NCBI RefSeq assembly: GCF_028553765.1
Contig: NZ_CP067134.1
Location: forward strand, 219,501-283,500
Direction: 5' to 3'
DNA length: 64,000 bases
DNA from: Paracoccus stylophorae
GTDB lineage: Bacteria; Pseudomonadota; Alphaproteobacteria; Rhodobacterales; Rhodobacteraceae
Shown: one piece after another, positions 47,565 to 56,514 of the stretch
Numbering within the stretch: the stretch's first letter is position 1
How the letters are laid out: every line of letters begins with the position of its first letter
Notes under the pieces: model-generated
The model's database searches: none
Seen by the model: only the letters and a program-made list of their open reading frames with translations
Told to the model about the DNA's origin: nothing
Position numbers and translations under genes: made by a program

Positions 47565-47891
47565 ATGTCCGCCGACGGTGTGACCTTCGGCCAGGCGATT
47601 TCGAAAGCCCGCAAGGACCTCGGTCTCAGCCAGAAGGAGCTCGCAGCGCGCGTGATGAAGGAAGAGGGCGGCGGGTCGATATCCCCGCAGTATCTCAACG
47701 ACATCGAGCACGATCGACGCAGCCCCAGCTCGGGGCACCTGATCCGCCAGTTCTCCGGAATCCTGAACATCCCGGAGGACTACCTATACGCGCTCGCTGG
47801 CCGGCTACCGGATGATCTGCGGCCGGACGCGTCCACCCCGGACAAGGTCGTCGAGGCCTTTGCCAATTTCAGGAAGACGTTGAAGGAGTAA
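47565..47891 (+). CDS. XRE-family (Cro/CI-type) transcriptional regulator
   Basis: A helix-turn-helix regulator of about 108 residues: FGQAISKARKDLGLSQKELA is the first HTH part, then ISPQYLNDIEHDRRSPSSGH. I use ATG 47565; a TTG at 47535 in the same frame would add ten residues. An ImmA/IrrE-type peptidase gene follows 10 bases later. That pairing, known from ICEBs1 ImmR/ImmA, lets a peptidase remove the repressor on a damage or quorum signal. It is divergent from druH and probably binds the operator between them. Confidence 0.85.
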   Translation: MSADGVTFGQAISKARKDLGLSQKELAARVMKEEGGGSISPQYLNDIEHDRRSPSSGHLIRQFSGILNIPEDYLYALAGRLPDDLRPDASTPDKVVEAFANFRKTLKE

Positions 47892-47901
47892 GGAGGTTGG
47901 C

Positions 47902-48624
47902 ATGGTGAAGATGATCCGTGACAACACGGGCCGCTTTGCCGAGCGACCCTTCTACGAGGCGCGGGATCTCGACAATGAATGCGAGAGACTGATCGGGGAC
48001 CTTCTGCTGAAGCGCCGCGGGACGGTCGACTACCCCGTGGCGACCGACGACCTGACCGTGCTGATCGAGATGCACGATGCGGACCTCGACCCTTACGCCG
48101 ACCTGTCCGCATAAGGGCCCGATGTGGAAGGGGTCACCGAGTTCTTCCCCCACCGGGGGCCCAAGGTGTCCATTTCGGAACGCATCGCGGCCGACGAGCG
48201 GCGCGAGAATCGCTTCCGCACCACGCTCACCCATGAGTTCGGGCACGTGAAGTTCCACGGGCCGCTCTGGGCGCAGAAGTTCGCCAACGGCGACCTGCTC
48301 GAGCGCGGGATGAATGCGAACAAGGTGATCTCCAAGCGCGACAACATCCTGGACGCCCCGCAGTCCGACTGGATGGAATGGCAGGCCGGCTATATCAGCG
48401 GCGCGCTGCTGATGCCGGCCACGCCGGTCCGTCGCCTCGTTTCCGACTACTGCGGCCCACGCGAGCTGCATGGCGATGTCCACGTTTCGACGGAGCATGC
48501 CGCGCGGCTGATCGAGATGGTCATGGAGCGGTTCGCGGTCTCCGAAGAGGCCGCCCGCATCAGGCTGCTGAAGCTGAACCTGATTACTTCGACACACGGA
48601 CAGCCCTCGCTCTTCGGCCGCTGA
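47902..48624 (+). pseudogene. ImmA/IrrE-family metallopeptidase with in-frame stop
   Basis: The start has a strong Shine-Dalgarno (AAGGAGG). The frame reads MVKMIRDNTGRFAERPFYEA to DPYADLSA, then meets TAA at 48112-48114. It continues in the same frame as GPDVEGVTEFFPHRGPKV with the zinc-peptidase motif LTHEFGHVKFHG and SDWMEWQAGYISGALLMP. The whole without the stop is 240 residues, the normal ImmA length. Either the gene is dead, the stop is read through, or the second part is made from GTG 48124. Loss of ImmA would leave the XRE repressor uncleaved. Confidence 0.75.
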
Positions 48625-48731
48625 TCGCGAATCCGCGGAAGTGCGTATTTTTTCGATTGACTCCGCTCTGGCGCGATATACGCTGATTAGCAGATCAGCC
48701 GATACATGGAATCACCAGAAAGGAGATCACG

Positions 48732-49556
48732 GTGACTGCACTGTCCGCCTTCCTTCGCAAGACGCCCGGCGAGGCGCTGCGCGAATACTTCGACCGGCCG
48801 GAAATCGGCTTGCCCACCGAGTTCGACTGGAGCGTGCCGGAGGCCGAGCTGTCGAGGCCGCTTCTCGGCGCCATCGAGAAGATGTCCCGCGTTCAGCGTG
48901 ACCGCATCTCGAACGACGCCGAGCGTGTCCATGCCCTGTCCGACGAGCCGGGCCAGGCCGCGATCTACAGCGTCGCGGAGGACCCCGCCTTCCTCGACGG
49001 GCTCGCGAACCCGCATGCGCGCTCGCTCTGGATGTTCCTGAATGCGCAGGACCGGTTCCGCCATGCCGAGGAAGTTCACTTCACCGAGGACCGCAGGCGC
49101 GGCCGGATGTGGGCGGGCTACATGACCGACGCGGGCTGCGGCTTCGGCAAGGGCTACGCCGAGGCGCTGACCATCTGGCGCGAATATCTCGACAGGCTGA
49201 ACGCGCTCCGCGACCGGAAGGGCATGGCGGTCATCCAGATCGCCCATACCGACATCAAGCGTTTCGACAGCCCCAAGCACGAACCCTATGACCGTTACGT
49301 CATCAAGCTGCAGGCCCGCGCCTCGGCGCTGCTGCAGGAGCACTCGGACGTGGTGCTCTTCGCCAACTACCGGATCTCGGTGAGCAAGTCCGACGTCGGC
49401 TTAAACAAGAAGGTGACCCGGGCGCTCGGGTCCGGTGCGCGCGTCATGCACACCGAGGAGCGCCCCGCCTTCCTCGCCAAGAACCGCTACGGCCTGCCGG
49501 AAACCCTCCCGCTCGAGTGGTCGGAGTTCCTGGCCGCCATGCCCCAATCCGCCTGA
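48732..49556 (+). CDS. Chimeric protein: unknown N-terminus joined to the C-terminus of an AAA/RecA-type ATPase
   Basis: A 274-residue protein starting at GTG 48732 with AAGGAG six bases before it. The C-terminal half (GKGYAEALTIWREYLDRLNA, then MAVIQIAHTDIKRFDSP and PAFLAKNRYGLPETLPLEW) matches the end of phage/plasmid single-strand-annealing ATPases, but the Walker A/B half is absent. The N-terminal half (LRKTPGEALREYFDRPEIGL) appears to belong to another, unrelated protein. The join lies near residue 135. It is most simply a deletion fusion of two neighbouring genes; it cannot bind ATP in the usual way. Confidence 0.6.
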   Translation: MTALSAFLRKTPGEALREYFDRPEIGLPTEFDWSVPEAELSRPLLGAIEKMSRVQRDRISNDAERVHALSDEPGQAAIYSVAEDPAFLDGLANPHARSLWMFLNAQDRFRHAEEVHFTEDRRRGRMWAGYMTDAGCGFGKGYAEALTIWREYLDRLNALRDRKGMAVIQIAHTDIKRFDSPKHEPYDRYVIKLQARASALLQEHSDVVLFANYRISVSKSDVGLNKKVTRALGSGARVMHTEERPAFLAKNRYGLPETLPLEWSEFLAAMPQSA

Positions 49557-49578
49557 TTGCGACTGAAAGGAGAGAACG

Positions 49579-50052
49579 ATGGCACGTTTCGACACCGCCT
49601 TTGACGCCGCAGGCATCGAGCCCACCACCGCCTACGAGATCCTGCCCGCGGGCAAGTATCGCGCCCAGATCGTCGAGAGCGAGATGCGCGTCACGAAGAA
49701 CGGGATGGGGAAGTATCTCTGGCTGATGCTCGACATCCTCGAGGGGCCGCAGCAGGGGCGCAAGGTTTTCGACCAGCTGAACCTGGTGAACGCCAACCCG
49801 ACCACGGTCGAGATCGCACAGCGCACGCTGTCGGCGATCTGCCACGCCACGGGCAAGCTGCAGGTGAACGACAGCGAGGAGCTGCACCTGATCCCGATGA
49901 CGATCCAGGTCGGCGTGAAGCCCCCGAAGGACGGCTACGGCGAGCGCAACACGATCCGCTACCTGGTGCCGGAGGCCCCGGCGCAGGCGACCCCGCCGAA
50001 GCATGCCGCCAAGCACCCGCCTCGAGCGGAACAAGAAAGACCGTGCCGGTAA
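49579..50052 (+). CDS. DUF669-family protein
   Basis: A 157-residue protein (YEILPAGKYRAQIVESEMRV, then WLMLDILEGPQQGRKVFDQL) of the DUF669 family, found beside recombination ATPases and ssDNA-binding genes in phages and plasmids. It is probably an ssDNA- or recombination-associated factor. AAAGGAGAG precedes the ATG. The last 15 or so residues (HPPRAEQERPCR) look unlike the family and may reflect a frameshift or the island edge. Confidence 0.7.
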   Translation: MARFDTAFDAAGIEPTTAYEILPAGKYRAQIVESEMRVTKNGMGKYLWLMLDILEGPQQGRKVFDQLNLVNANPTTVEIAQRTLSAICHATGKLQVNDSEELHLIPMTIQVGVKPPKDGYGERNTIRYLVPEAPAQATPPKHAAKHPPRAEQERPCR

Positions 50053-50092
50053 AAGGGCCCTCTGCCAGCATCGACTGCGCAAGCGCTGCCAA

Positions 50093-50367
50093 TTAATCGT
50101 ACCCCTTACTGAAGTCCACCGGCTTCGTCGCCATCAGGATCCGCATTCCCTGCGACGGCATCAGCACGGCGCTGCTCCGAGGGTCCGGACGAACTCGGCC
50201 AGCCGGACGGCGCGCGTGTCCGCGGCCAGCTCGAGCCTCACTTCGTCAATCAGCATCCGGACCTGCCCTTCAGATGGCGCCCATGGCAGAAGGGGGGGAA
50301 CGGGCGCCGGGTCTCGAACTACCAGCGGGCAAAAGACAGGCTCGTCGGTCGGTGCGGATCGCAGCAC
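50093..50367 (-). pseudogene. IS66-family relic (end of orfA, start of orfB)
   Basis: The frame 50161-50367 ends PVFCPLVVRDPAP...RLELAADTRAVRLAEFVRTL, the C-terminus of IS66 TnpA. It is followed by LMPSQGMRILMATKPVDFSKG, the N-terminus of IS66 TnpB, cut off at about 50093. No transposase TnpC remains. Confidence 0.6.
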
Positions 50368-50506
50368 CTACTTGCCTTGCTTCACCAACCGTGGCCACGG
50401 GGACATCTGCATCGGTTGCAAATCACATCCACCCGCAACCGCATTCACCGTGCACCCGGCTCGAGCGCATCGGCGATTCGTGTTCACCTGTCCTTGGCAT
50501 TATCGT

Positions 50507-50623
50507 ATTGCAGGAGCCATCGTCGCAGGCGACGCAGATGTCGCGACACTGCTGATGCGACGCCACATCGCCGACAGTTGGGCGGCGCTTGAGGCACAGT
50601 TGCGAGACGAGGTAACGTCATGA
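50507..50623 (+). pseudogene. GntR/FCD-family regulator, C-terminal remnant
   Basis: The last 38 codons read IAGAIVAGDADVATLLMRRH followed by IADSWAALEAQL, the final helix pair of FCD ligand domains. The rest was lost towards the IS66 relic. Its TGA overlaps the ATG of the PrpF-like gene, so it was the first gene and probably the regulator of the carboxylate operon. Confidence 0.6.
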
Positions 50624-51759
50624 CACAAGTCAGCTATCCCGCCGCCTTCATCCGGGGCGGCACTTCGAATGCGGTCGTTTTTCGCGCCACTGACCTGCCG
50701 CAGGACCGCGCGGCTTGGCCAGCACTGTTTGCGGCAGTCATGGGCAGCCCTGATCCTGCCATGCGGCAGTTGAACGGCATGGGCGGCGGCAATTCGTCGC
50801 TCAGCAAGGTCTGTGTCGTCGGACCACCGACGCGGTCCGACGCCGATGTCGATTATACCTTTGCGCAGGTCTCGATCACGCAGGCCACAATCGACTTATC
50901 GGGCAACTGCGGTAACATGAGTTCCGCAATCGGTCCTTTTGCATACGACGAAGGCATGGTCACCGCTCCGGACGGAATGGCGACCGTGCGCATCCACAAC
51001 ACCAATTCAGGCAAGATCATCGTGGCACGTTTCGTTGTGAAAGCTGGCCGTGCAGTCGTCACAGGAGATACCGCAATCCCGGGTGTCGCAGGCAGCGGTG
51101 CGCCTGTCGAACTGGCCTTCCTCGATCCTGGCGATACATTGGGACGCGGCACCCTACCCGCGGGGGCTGCTGTGGAAACGCTGACACTTCTCGACGGCAC
51201 CACTCTGCGCGCGACGATGATTGATGCTGCGATGCCATCCGTCTTCGTCGCGGCATCCGACATCGGCGGCAACGCGGCCGCCCATCCCGATGCCATCGAC
51301 AGGAATGCTGCCCTGATGGCACGCTTGGAAGAAGTGCGCGTCTGGGCATCGCAGGCGATGGGCATCACCTCGGATGCCAAGTCTGCTGCTGCGCGTATTG
51401 CCATACCCAAAGTAGCGATGATCGCGCCGCCTGCCCCTTTTCGCGACCTGTCCGGCAGCATGGTCTCCACCGCCGCCCATGACATTGCGATCCGGATGAT
51501 ATCGGTCGGTCAGGCTCATCGGGCGGTTCCGGTCACAGGTGCGCTGGCTCTGGCCTGTGCCGCCGCTGTTGAGGGGTCGATAGTGGCGGAGATGCTAGAA
51601 TCGGATGCCAGCCAGATACGCATCGGTACGCCGAGCGGTGTCGTCGTTGTTGGCGCGACCCCCGATCCAGGCACCGGAAAGATCGCAAGCGCCCATATCG
51701 TCCGCACACAGAGACGGTTGATGGACGGCCACGTCTATGCTCCAGCGCCACCTCTCTGA
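50620..51759 (+). CDS. PrpF-family aconitate/oxalomesaconate isomerase-like enzyme
   Basis: A 379-residue protein of the PrpF/DapF-like fold that isomerises double bonds in tricarboxylates such as 2-methylaconitate or 4-oxalomesaconate. Signature segments: AAFIRGGTSNAVVF at the start and SGNCGNMSSAIGPFA with one catalytic Cys. It overlaps the GntR remnant (ATGA) and is followed 35 bases later by a lyase gene, so it presumably prepares that enzyme's substrate. The true substrate is unknown. Confidence 0.85.
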   Translation: MTQVSYPAAFIRGGTSNAVVFRATDLPQDRAAWPALFAAVMGSPDPAMRQLNGMGGGNSSLSKVCVVGPPTRSDADVDYTFAQVSITQATIDLSGNCGNMSSAIGPFAYDEGMVTAPDGMATVRIHNTNSGKIIVARFVVKAGRAVVTGDTAIPGVAGSGAPVELAFLDPGDTLGRGTLPAGAAVETLTLLDGTTLRATMIDAAMPSVFVAASDIGGNAAAHPDAIDRNAALMARLEEVRVWASQAMGITSDAKSAAARIAIPKVAMIAPPAPFRDLSGSMVSTAAHDIAIRMISVGQAHRAVPVTGALALACAAAVEGSIVAEMLESDASQIRIGTPSGVVVVGATPDPGTGKIASAHIVRTQRRLMDGHVYAPAPPL

Positions 51760-51794
51760 CCGCTCATCTCTCTTGGAACCTCAAGGAAAGCTCG

Positions 51795-52667
51795 ATGCTG
51801 AACCATGAAATCAACCGTTCGTTCAAGAATCGTCTGACCGAAGGCGGCGCCCTTCTGATGCCGGGGGCTGCTAATGCTCTGGCTGCCCGAGTGATCGCCG
51901 ATCTGGGCTTCGAGGCAGTCTATCTGTCGGGTGCAGGCCTTACGAACACATACCTCGGCATGCCCGATATGGGGTTCATCAGCCTGACCGAGATTGCCCA
52001 GCACACCGCGACGATCCGCGACACGACCAATCTGCCGATCGTTGTTGATGCCGACAACGGCTTTGGCAATGCCCTGAATGTGCGCCACACCGTCCGAACC
52101 CTCGAACGTGCAGGAGCAAGCGCCATCCAGCTGGAAGATCAGGTGACTCCCAAGCGATGTGGGCATTTCGACGGAAAGGATGTGGTGAGCCTGTCCGAGG
52201 CGCGCGCCCGTATTCGCGCCGCGGTGGATGCCCGGCAGGACGAAAACACACTTATCGTCGCCCGCACCGACGCTCGCGCCACAGAAGGGTATCAAGCAGC
52301 GCTGGACCGTGCAGCGGCGTTTATCGAGGAAGGCGCCGACATCACCTTCGTCGAGGCGCCGAGTTCCGTCGACGAAGTGCGTGGTATCCCTTCTGCGCTC
52401 AGGGGAACGCCACAGCTTGTTAATCTGGTGGTTGGCGGGAAGACCCCGATCCTGGACCTGGCGAGCCTGGATGAAATGGGCTTTTCGCTGGTGCTTTATG
52501 CCAACGTTGCCTTGCAGGGTGCATTACATGGTATGCAGGCTGCGCTTGGTCATCTGAAAGAATCGACAAGAATGGATGAGACTGGGCCGGTGGCCAGTTT
52601 TGTCGAACGCCAGCGCATTGTTGGCAAGGCAATGTTTGACGAGCTGGAAAAACGGTATTCCAGCTAA
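51795..52667 (+). CDS. Isocitrate lyase/PEP mutase-family C-C lyase
   Basis: A 290-residue TIM-barrel enzyme with the KRCGH catalytic motif (VTPKRCGHFDGKDV), the Mg-binding acids (VVDADNGFG, QLEDQ) and IVARTDAR. It most resembles 2-methylisocitrate lyase or 2,3-dimethylmalate lyase, which cleave substituted malates to pyruvate or succinate products. With the PrpF-like isomerase and the Tct transporter downstream it suggests breakdown of an imported methylated di- or tricarboxylate. Confidence 0.85.
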   Translation: MLNHEINRSFKNRLTEGGALLMPGAANALAARVIADLGFEAVYLSGAGLTNTYLGMPDMGFISLTEIAQHTATIRDTTNLPIVVDADNGFGNALNVRHTVRTLERAGASAIQLEDQVTPKRCGHFDGKDVVSLSEARARIRAAVDARQDENTLIVARTDARATEGYQAALDRAAAFIEEGADITFVEAPSSVDEVRGIPSALRGTPQLVNLVVGGKTPILDLASLDEMGFSLVLYANVALQGALHGMQAALGHLKESTRMDETGPVASFVERQRIVGKAMFDELEKRYSS

Positions 52668-53343
52668 TACGCCAGCATATCTTTGGCGGGCGGCAGGCTG
52701 GGCGACGGATCGGGGCGGCTAGTAATCGACGATGGCACGCCGACGGGCTCTCTGCGCGCGGTCTCGGCAGGCGTTCATGCGCCCTTGGCGCGATCGGAGA
52801 CCGGGACTATGGTGGACGATTTGCCTACACGCGGGAGAATCAGAGGCGCTGTCGACACGTGCTATGCCTCGGCGATCAGCTTGGCTGACATGTCGCCGCA
52901 GACCGCTGCGGTCTGCTCGACAGATTTGATTCCGAACCAAATATCCTGACTTCCTGCACCTGCTCTCGTTACCCGCCTCAGCGTCTTGCGCCGCATGCCA
53001 AAGCCGCCCATTGGATCGGCGCGCCTTGGCAAACACCTCATGAAGCACCAGCAAAGACTGCCGAAGCTGCGTCTTTAGCCGAGTTGCCCGCGTCCCTGAG
53101 CGGAGGCGCATGGTCCCAAGTGACCGTTGCTGACCCGACCACCAGAACAACATCCTATCTTTTCGGGGTATCGCGCAAGATACTGGACATGTGAGAGGAA
53201 TCACCAGAGGTTCGTGGACGGGCGACGCTTGCAGCAAGCAGGCAAACGCAGGGGGTTGTCATAGCCATCTGATCGCATGACAGTTACGGATATATCTGCC
53301 CGCACAGGCACTCAGTAATCGACTTTCAAGGGAGGAAACTCGA
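52668..53343. other. 676-base stretch without a supported gene
   Basis: Frames of up to 172 codons exist on the reverse strand but match nothing I know. One reverse frame (GMRRKTLRRVTRAGAGSQDI, then WFGIKSVEQTAAVCGDMSAK) looks protein-like over about 45 residues and may be a relic. The final 60 bases before tctC hold a Shine-Dalgarno (GGGAGGAAACTCG) and presumably a promoter. Confidence 0.4.
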
Positions 53344-54309
53344 ATGACCCATGTTCGTTTCTGCGGCGCGTTTATCGTGGCTGCGTGTCTTGCTGTCCCG
53401 GCCTTTGCCGCGGTTGACCGTCCAGAATGTGTCGCGCCTGCACAGCCGGGCGGCGGCTTCGATTTGACCTGTCGCGTTGCGCAGTCCGGCCTTGCATCGC
53501 AGTTCGACAAGCCCGTTCAGGTGACGTTCATGCCCGGCGGAATCGGTGCGGTGGCCTTCAACCTGTTCAACACCACCCGCACCGATGACGGCAACGCCAT
53601 CGTCGCCTTCTCAACCGGGTCACTCCTGAACATCGTCACCGGTAAATACGGCTCGTCCACAGAAGACGACATCCGTTTTGTCGCTACTGCCGGAGCCGAT
53701 TTCGGTGCCGTGGTGGTACGGGCCGACAGCGAATATGAGACGCTCGGACAGTTGATGGAGGATCTGGGCTCCGATCCGGGCAGCGTCGTTGTTGGCGCAG
53801 GTGGTTCGGTGGGGTCACAGGACTGGATGAAGGGAGTGCTTTTGATCCGCGAGACCGGCGCTTCGCCTCGCGACATGCGCTATGTCGCCTTCGATGGCGG
53901 CGGCGATGCTATCGCGGCGCTGCTGGGGGGCTCGATCGCGGTCTATACCGGCGATGTTGGCGAGATGGTCCCTCATCTCGAGGCAGGTACCATGCGCATT
54001 TTGGCGGTGATGTCGCCGGAGCGGCTAGATGAGCCGTTCGCAGACATTCCAACTGCGATCGAGCAGGGCTTTGACGTTGAATGGACGATCCTGCGTGGAT
54101 TCTACATGGGAGGTGAAGTGTCAGATGCCGATTACAACACGTGGGTCGAGGCCTTCCAGGCAGCGTACGAGACCGAGGAATGGGCCACCGTCCAGCATGA
54201 AAAGGGTCTGTTGCCGCTGAACCTGGCCGGTGACGAGCTACAACAATCGATCAAGGCACGCATGGACAGTCTGCGTGAGATCGCGACGGAAGCCGGCCTG
54301 ATCAATTAG
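53344..54309 (+). CDS. tctC: TctC-family periplasmic substrate-binding protein
   Basis: Solute receptor of a tripartite tricarboxylate transporter, 321 residues, with a signal peptide (residues 1-22, cleavage after AFA). The TctC landmarks are present: the APAQPGGGFDLTCR loop after the first strand and VTFMPGGIGAVAFN. It is followed by tctB and tctA. Confidence 0.88.
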   Translation: MTHVRFCGAFIVAACLAVPAFAAVDRPECVAPAQPGGGFDLTCRVAQSGLASQFDKPVQVTFMPGGIGAVAFNLFNTTRTDDGNAIVAFSTGSLLNIVTGKYGSSTEDDIRFVATAGADFGAVVVRADSEYETLGQLMEDLGSDPGSVVVGAGGSVGSQDWMKGVLLIRETGASPRDMRYVAFDGGGDAIAALLGGSIAVYTGDVGEMVPHLEAGTMRILAVMSPERLDEPFADIPTAIEQGFDVEWTILRGFYMGGEVSDADYNTWVEAFQAAYETEEWATVQHEKGLLPLNLAGDELQQSIKARMDSLREIATEAGLIN

Positions 54310-54388
54310 GGTTTGATCTGGAATTCGGGGAGGGCGGCACGGAATGTCGCCCGCTCTGCTTCTCTTACCCCAGGTGGGAGCCAATCCT

Positions 54389-54853
54389 ATGGCTGACCGT
54401 ATTTTCGCCGGAATCCTGCTGGTCGTGACGCTGGCCTATGGCTTCATCGCCTTTACCGCCATCAGTGCGCCGTTTCAGTATGATCCGCTTGGGCCGGAAA
54501 GCTGGCCGCAACTCCTTTCGGTCATAGCGACGCTATGCATCCTGAAAATCCTCTGGAAGCCGGACACCAGAGGGATGGGTGTGGCGCGGAGCACGTGGTT
54601 CCGTCTGGTCGGGATGGTCATCCTGCTGATGATCTATGCGGAACTTTACGAATTTCTGGGCTTCATCGTCATGACCATGGTGTTCAGCACGGCAGTGGCG
54701 CTGATGCTGGGCGCCCAGACTTGGCGGGCCGTTGCGTTCGGGGTTTCCACGGGTGTTTTCGGTTATCTTCTTTGCGTGACTTTGCTGGACCTCAATCTGC
54801 CCTCGGGCGAGATATTTGAGAACATCCTTGTACAGACCGAAGGAACAAATTGA
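54389..54853 (+). CDS. tctB: TctB-family small membrane subunit
   Basis: Four-helix small subunit (154 residues from MADRIFAGILLVVTLAYGF). I chose ATG 54389 over 54344 because AGGTGGGAG stands nine bases before it and the extra 15 residues would precede the first helix. Its stop overlaps tctA (TGATG). Confidence 0.82.
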   Translation: MADRIFAGILLVVTLAYGFIAFTAISAPFQYDPLGPESWPQLLSVIATLCILKILWKPDTRGMGVARSTWFRLVGMVILLMIYAELYEFLGFIVMTMVFSTAVALMLGAQTWRAVAFGVSTGVFGYLLCVTLLDLNLPSGEIFENILVQTEGTN

Positions 54854-56364
54854 TGGGCGACGTTCTCTCTGGTTTGGCGACGGGTTTTTCGGTCGCATTG
54901 GTACCCTTTAACCTGATGCTGGTGCTGATGGGTTGTTTTGCAGGCACGCTGATCGGTGCGTTGCCCGGCCTTGGCCCTATCAATGGTGTAGCAATCTTGC
55001 TGCCCATTGCCTACGGGCTTGGGTTTCCCCCCGAAAGCGCGCTTATCCTGCTGGCGGGCATCTACTATGGCGCGGAATACGGCGGGCGGATTTCTTCGAT
55101 CCTGCTTAACGTGCCAGGCGACGCGGGCGCGGTGATGACCACCCTTGATGGCCATCCTATGGCGCGGAACGGCGAAGCCGGGCGGGCTTTGTCGCTGTCG
55201 GCTGTAGCGAGCTTCGTCGGGGGCACCATCGCGGTGGTCCTCATGTCGCTGTTTGGCCCGCTGCTGGCAGCCTTCGCTGTTACGTTCTCGCCTGCAAACT
55301 ATGTGGCGCTCATGGTATTCGCCTTTGCATCGCTTGCTTCATTGGTGGGCAAGAGCGCGGTAAAGACGCTGCTCGGGTCGCTCATCGGGTTGATGCTCGC
55401 CACCATCGGGATCGATGCCAATACCGGCGTTCCACGTTTTACCTTCGGGGTGCCGGATATTCTTGCCGGGATCGATTTTCTGATCGTGGTTGTCGGACTG
55501 TTTGGGATGGCTGAACTGCTGCACCTCGTGGAACAGCAGGTCGCGGGCAAGATCAAAACGCTGCCGGTGGATAACAGCTTCGTCCGTCTAGCCGACCTTG
55601 CAGCCACGAAATGGACCGTCCTTCGCTGTTCACTGATCGGATTTTTCATCGGCGTGTTGCCGGGAACCGGGGCCTCTGTAGCGTCGGCTGTCGCCTACGG
55701 CACCGAAAAGCGGATCGCCGGAGAAAGCGGCAAGACATTTGGCACTGGCGACGTACGCGGCCTTGCTGCACCTGAGGCCGCCAACAACGCCGCCGCTGGT
55801 GGTGCAATGGTGCCAATGCTGACACTGGGCATTCCCGGGTCCGGGACGACCGCCATTCTGCTGGGCGCACTTCTCATGTTCAACATCCAGCCAGGGCCCC
55901 TTATGTTCACGCAACGCCCCGAGATTGCCTGGGGTCTTATTGCCTCGATGTATATCGGTAACGTCGCACTCTTGATCATCAATCTACCGCTTGTCGGCTT
56001 GTTCGCCCGGATGCTTACGATCCCGCAGCATTATCTGACACCGTTAATCGCGGTTTTGGCCTTTGTGGGGATTTATTCGATTGTCGGCAATCCATTCGAC
56101 CTGTTCATGATCACTTGGCTGGGAATTTTTGGCTGGTTCCTGCGCAAGATGGACTTCTCGCTCGCGCCGGTTATCCTGGGCTTTGTGCTGGGCGGACTGT
56201 TCGAGAACAATCTGCGGCGGGCACTCTCAATCTCGGACGGCGACTGGCTGATTCTCGTAGAAAACTGGAAGAGCGTGATGCTCTACTTGCTCGCGGTTCT
56301 AATCGTGGTGCTGCCAATCTGGGCCGCACGCCGGGCGCGCGGTATGGCCGAGGGGGATGTCTAG
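54853..56364 (+). CDS. tctA: TctA-family large membrane subunit
   Basis: Translocating subunit with about 12 helices and 503 residues. Conserved glycine-rich repeats are visible: GTLIGALPGLGPINGVAILL in the first half and GVLPGTGASVASAVAYGTEK in the second. The TTG one codon upstream is less likely than ATG 54853. Unlike the truncated copy at 35812-36280, this transporter is complete. Confidence 0.92.
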   Translation: MGDVLSGLATGFSVALVPFNLMLVLMGCFAGTLIGALPGLGPINGVAILLPIAYGLGFPPESALILLAGIYYGAEYGGRISSILLNVPGDAGAVMTTLDGHPMARNGEAGRALSLSAVASFVGGTIAVVLMSLFGPLLAAFAVTFSPANYVALMVFAFASLASLVGKSAVKTLLGSLIGLMLATIGIDANTGVPRFTFGVPDILAGIDFLIVVVGLFGMAELLHLVEQQVAGKIKTLPVDNSFVRLADLAATKWTVLRCSLIGFFIGVLPGTGASVASAVAYGTEKRIAGESGKTFGTGDVRGLAAPEAANNAAAGGAMVPMLTLGIPGSGTTAILLGALLMFNIQPGPLMFTQRPEIAWGLIASMYIGNVALLIINLPLVGLFARMLTIPQHYLTPLIAVLAFVGIYSIVGNPFDLFMITWLGIFGWFLRKMDFSLAPVILGFVLGGLFENNLRRALSISDGDWLILVENWKSVMLYLLAVLIVVLPIWAARRARGMAEGDV

Positions 56365-56514
56365 CTGTTGATGCGACGCCAGCGACCACTCTGCAAGCCG
56401 ACCTTGAGGGTTCGGTAAATCGGATGATGCAACTGACTCGGCGCGAACGCGTGGGCTGTTAGGCACCGCTTTTCTTGCCGTCATTCGTCTGGAATACGTA
56501 TCATTGCCAGCCAA

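Noticed and set aside
52719..53237. 172-codon reverse-strand frame upstream of tctC
   Set aside because: No domain or start signal recognised; another reverse frame in the same place looks more protein-like, so the region is probably relic sequence.
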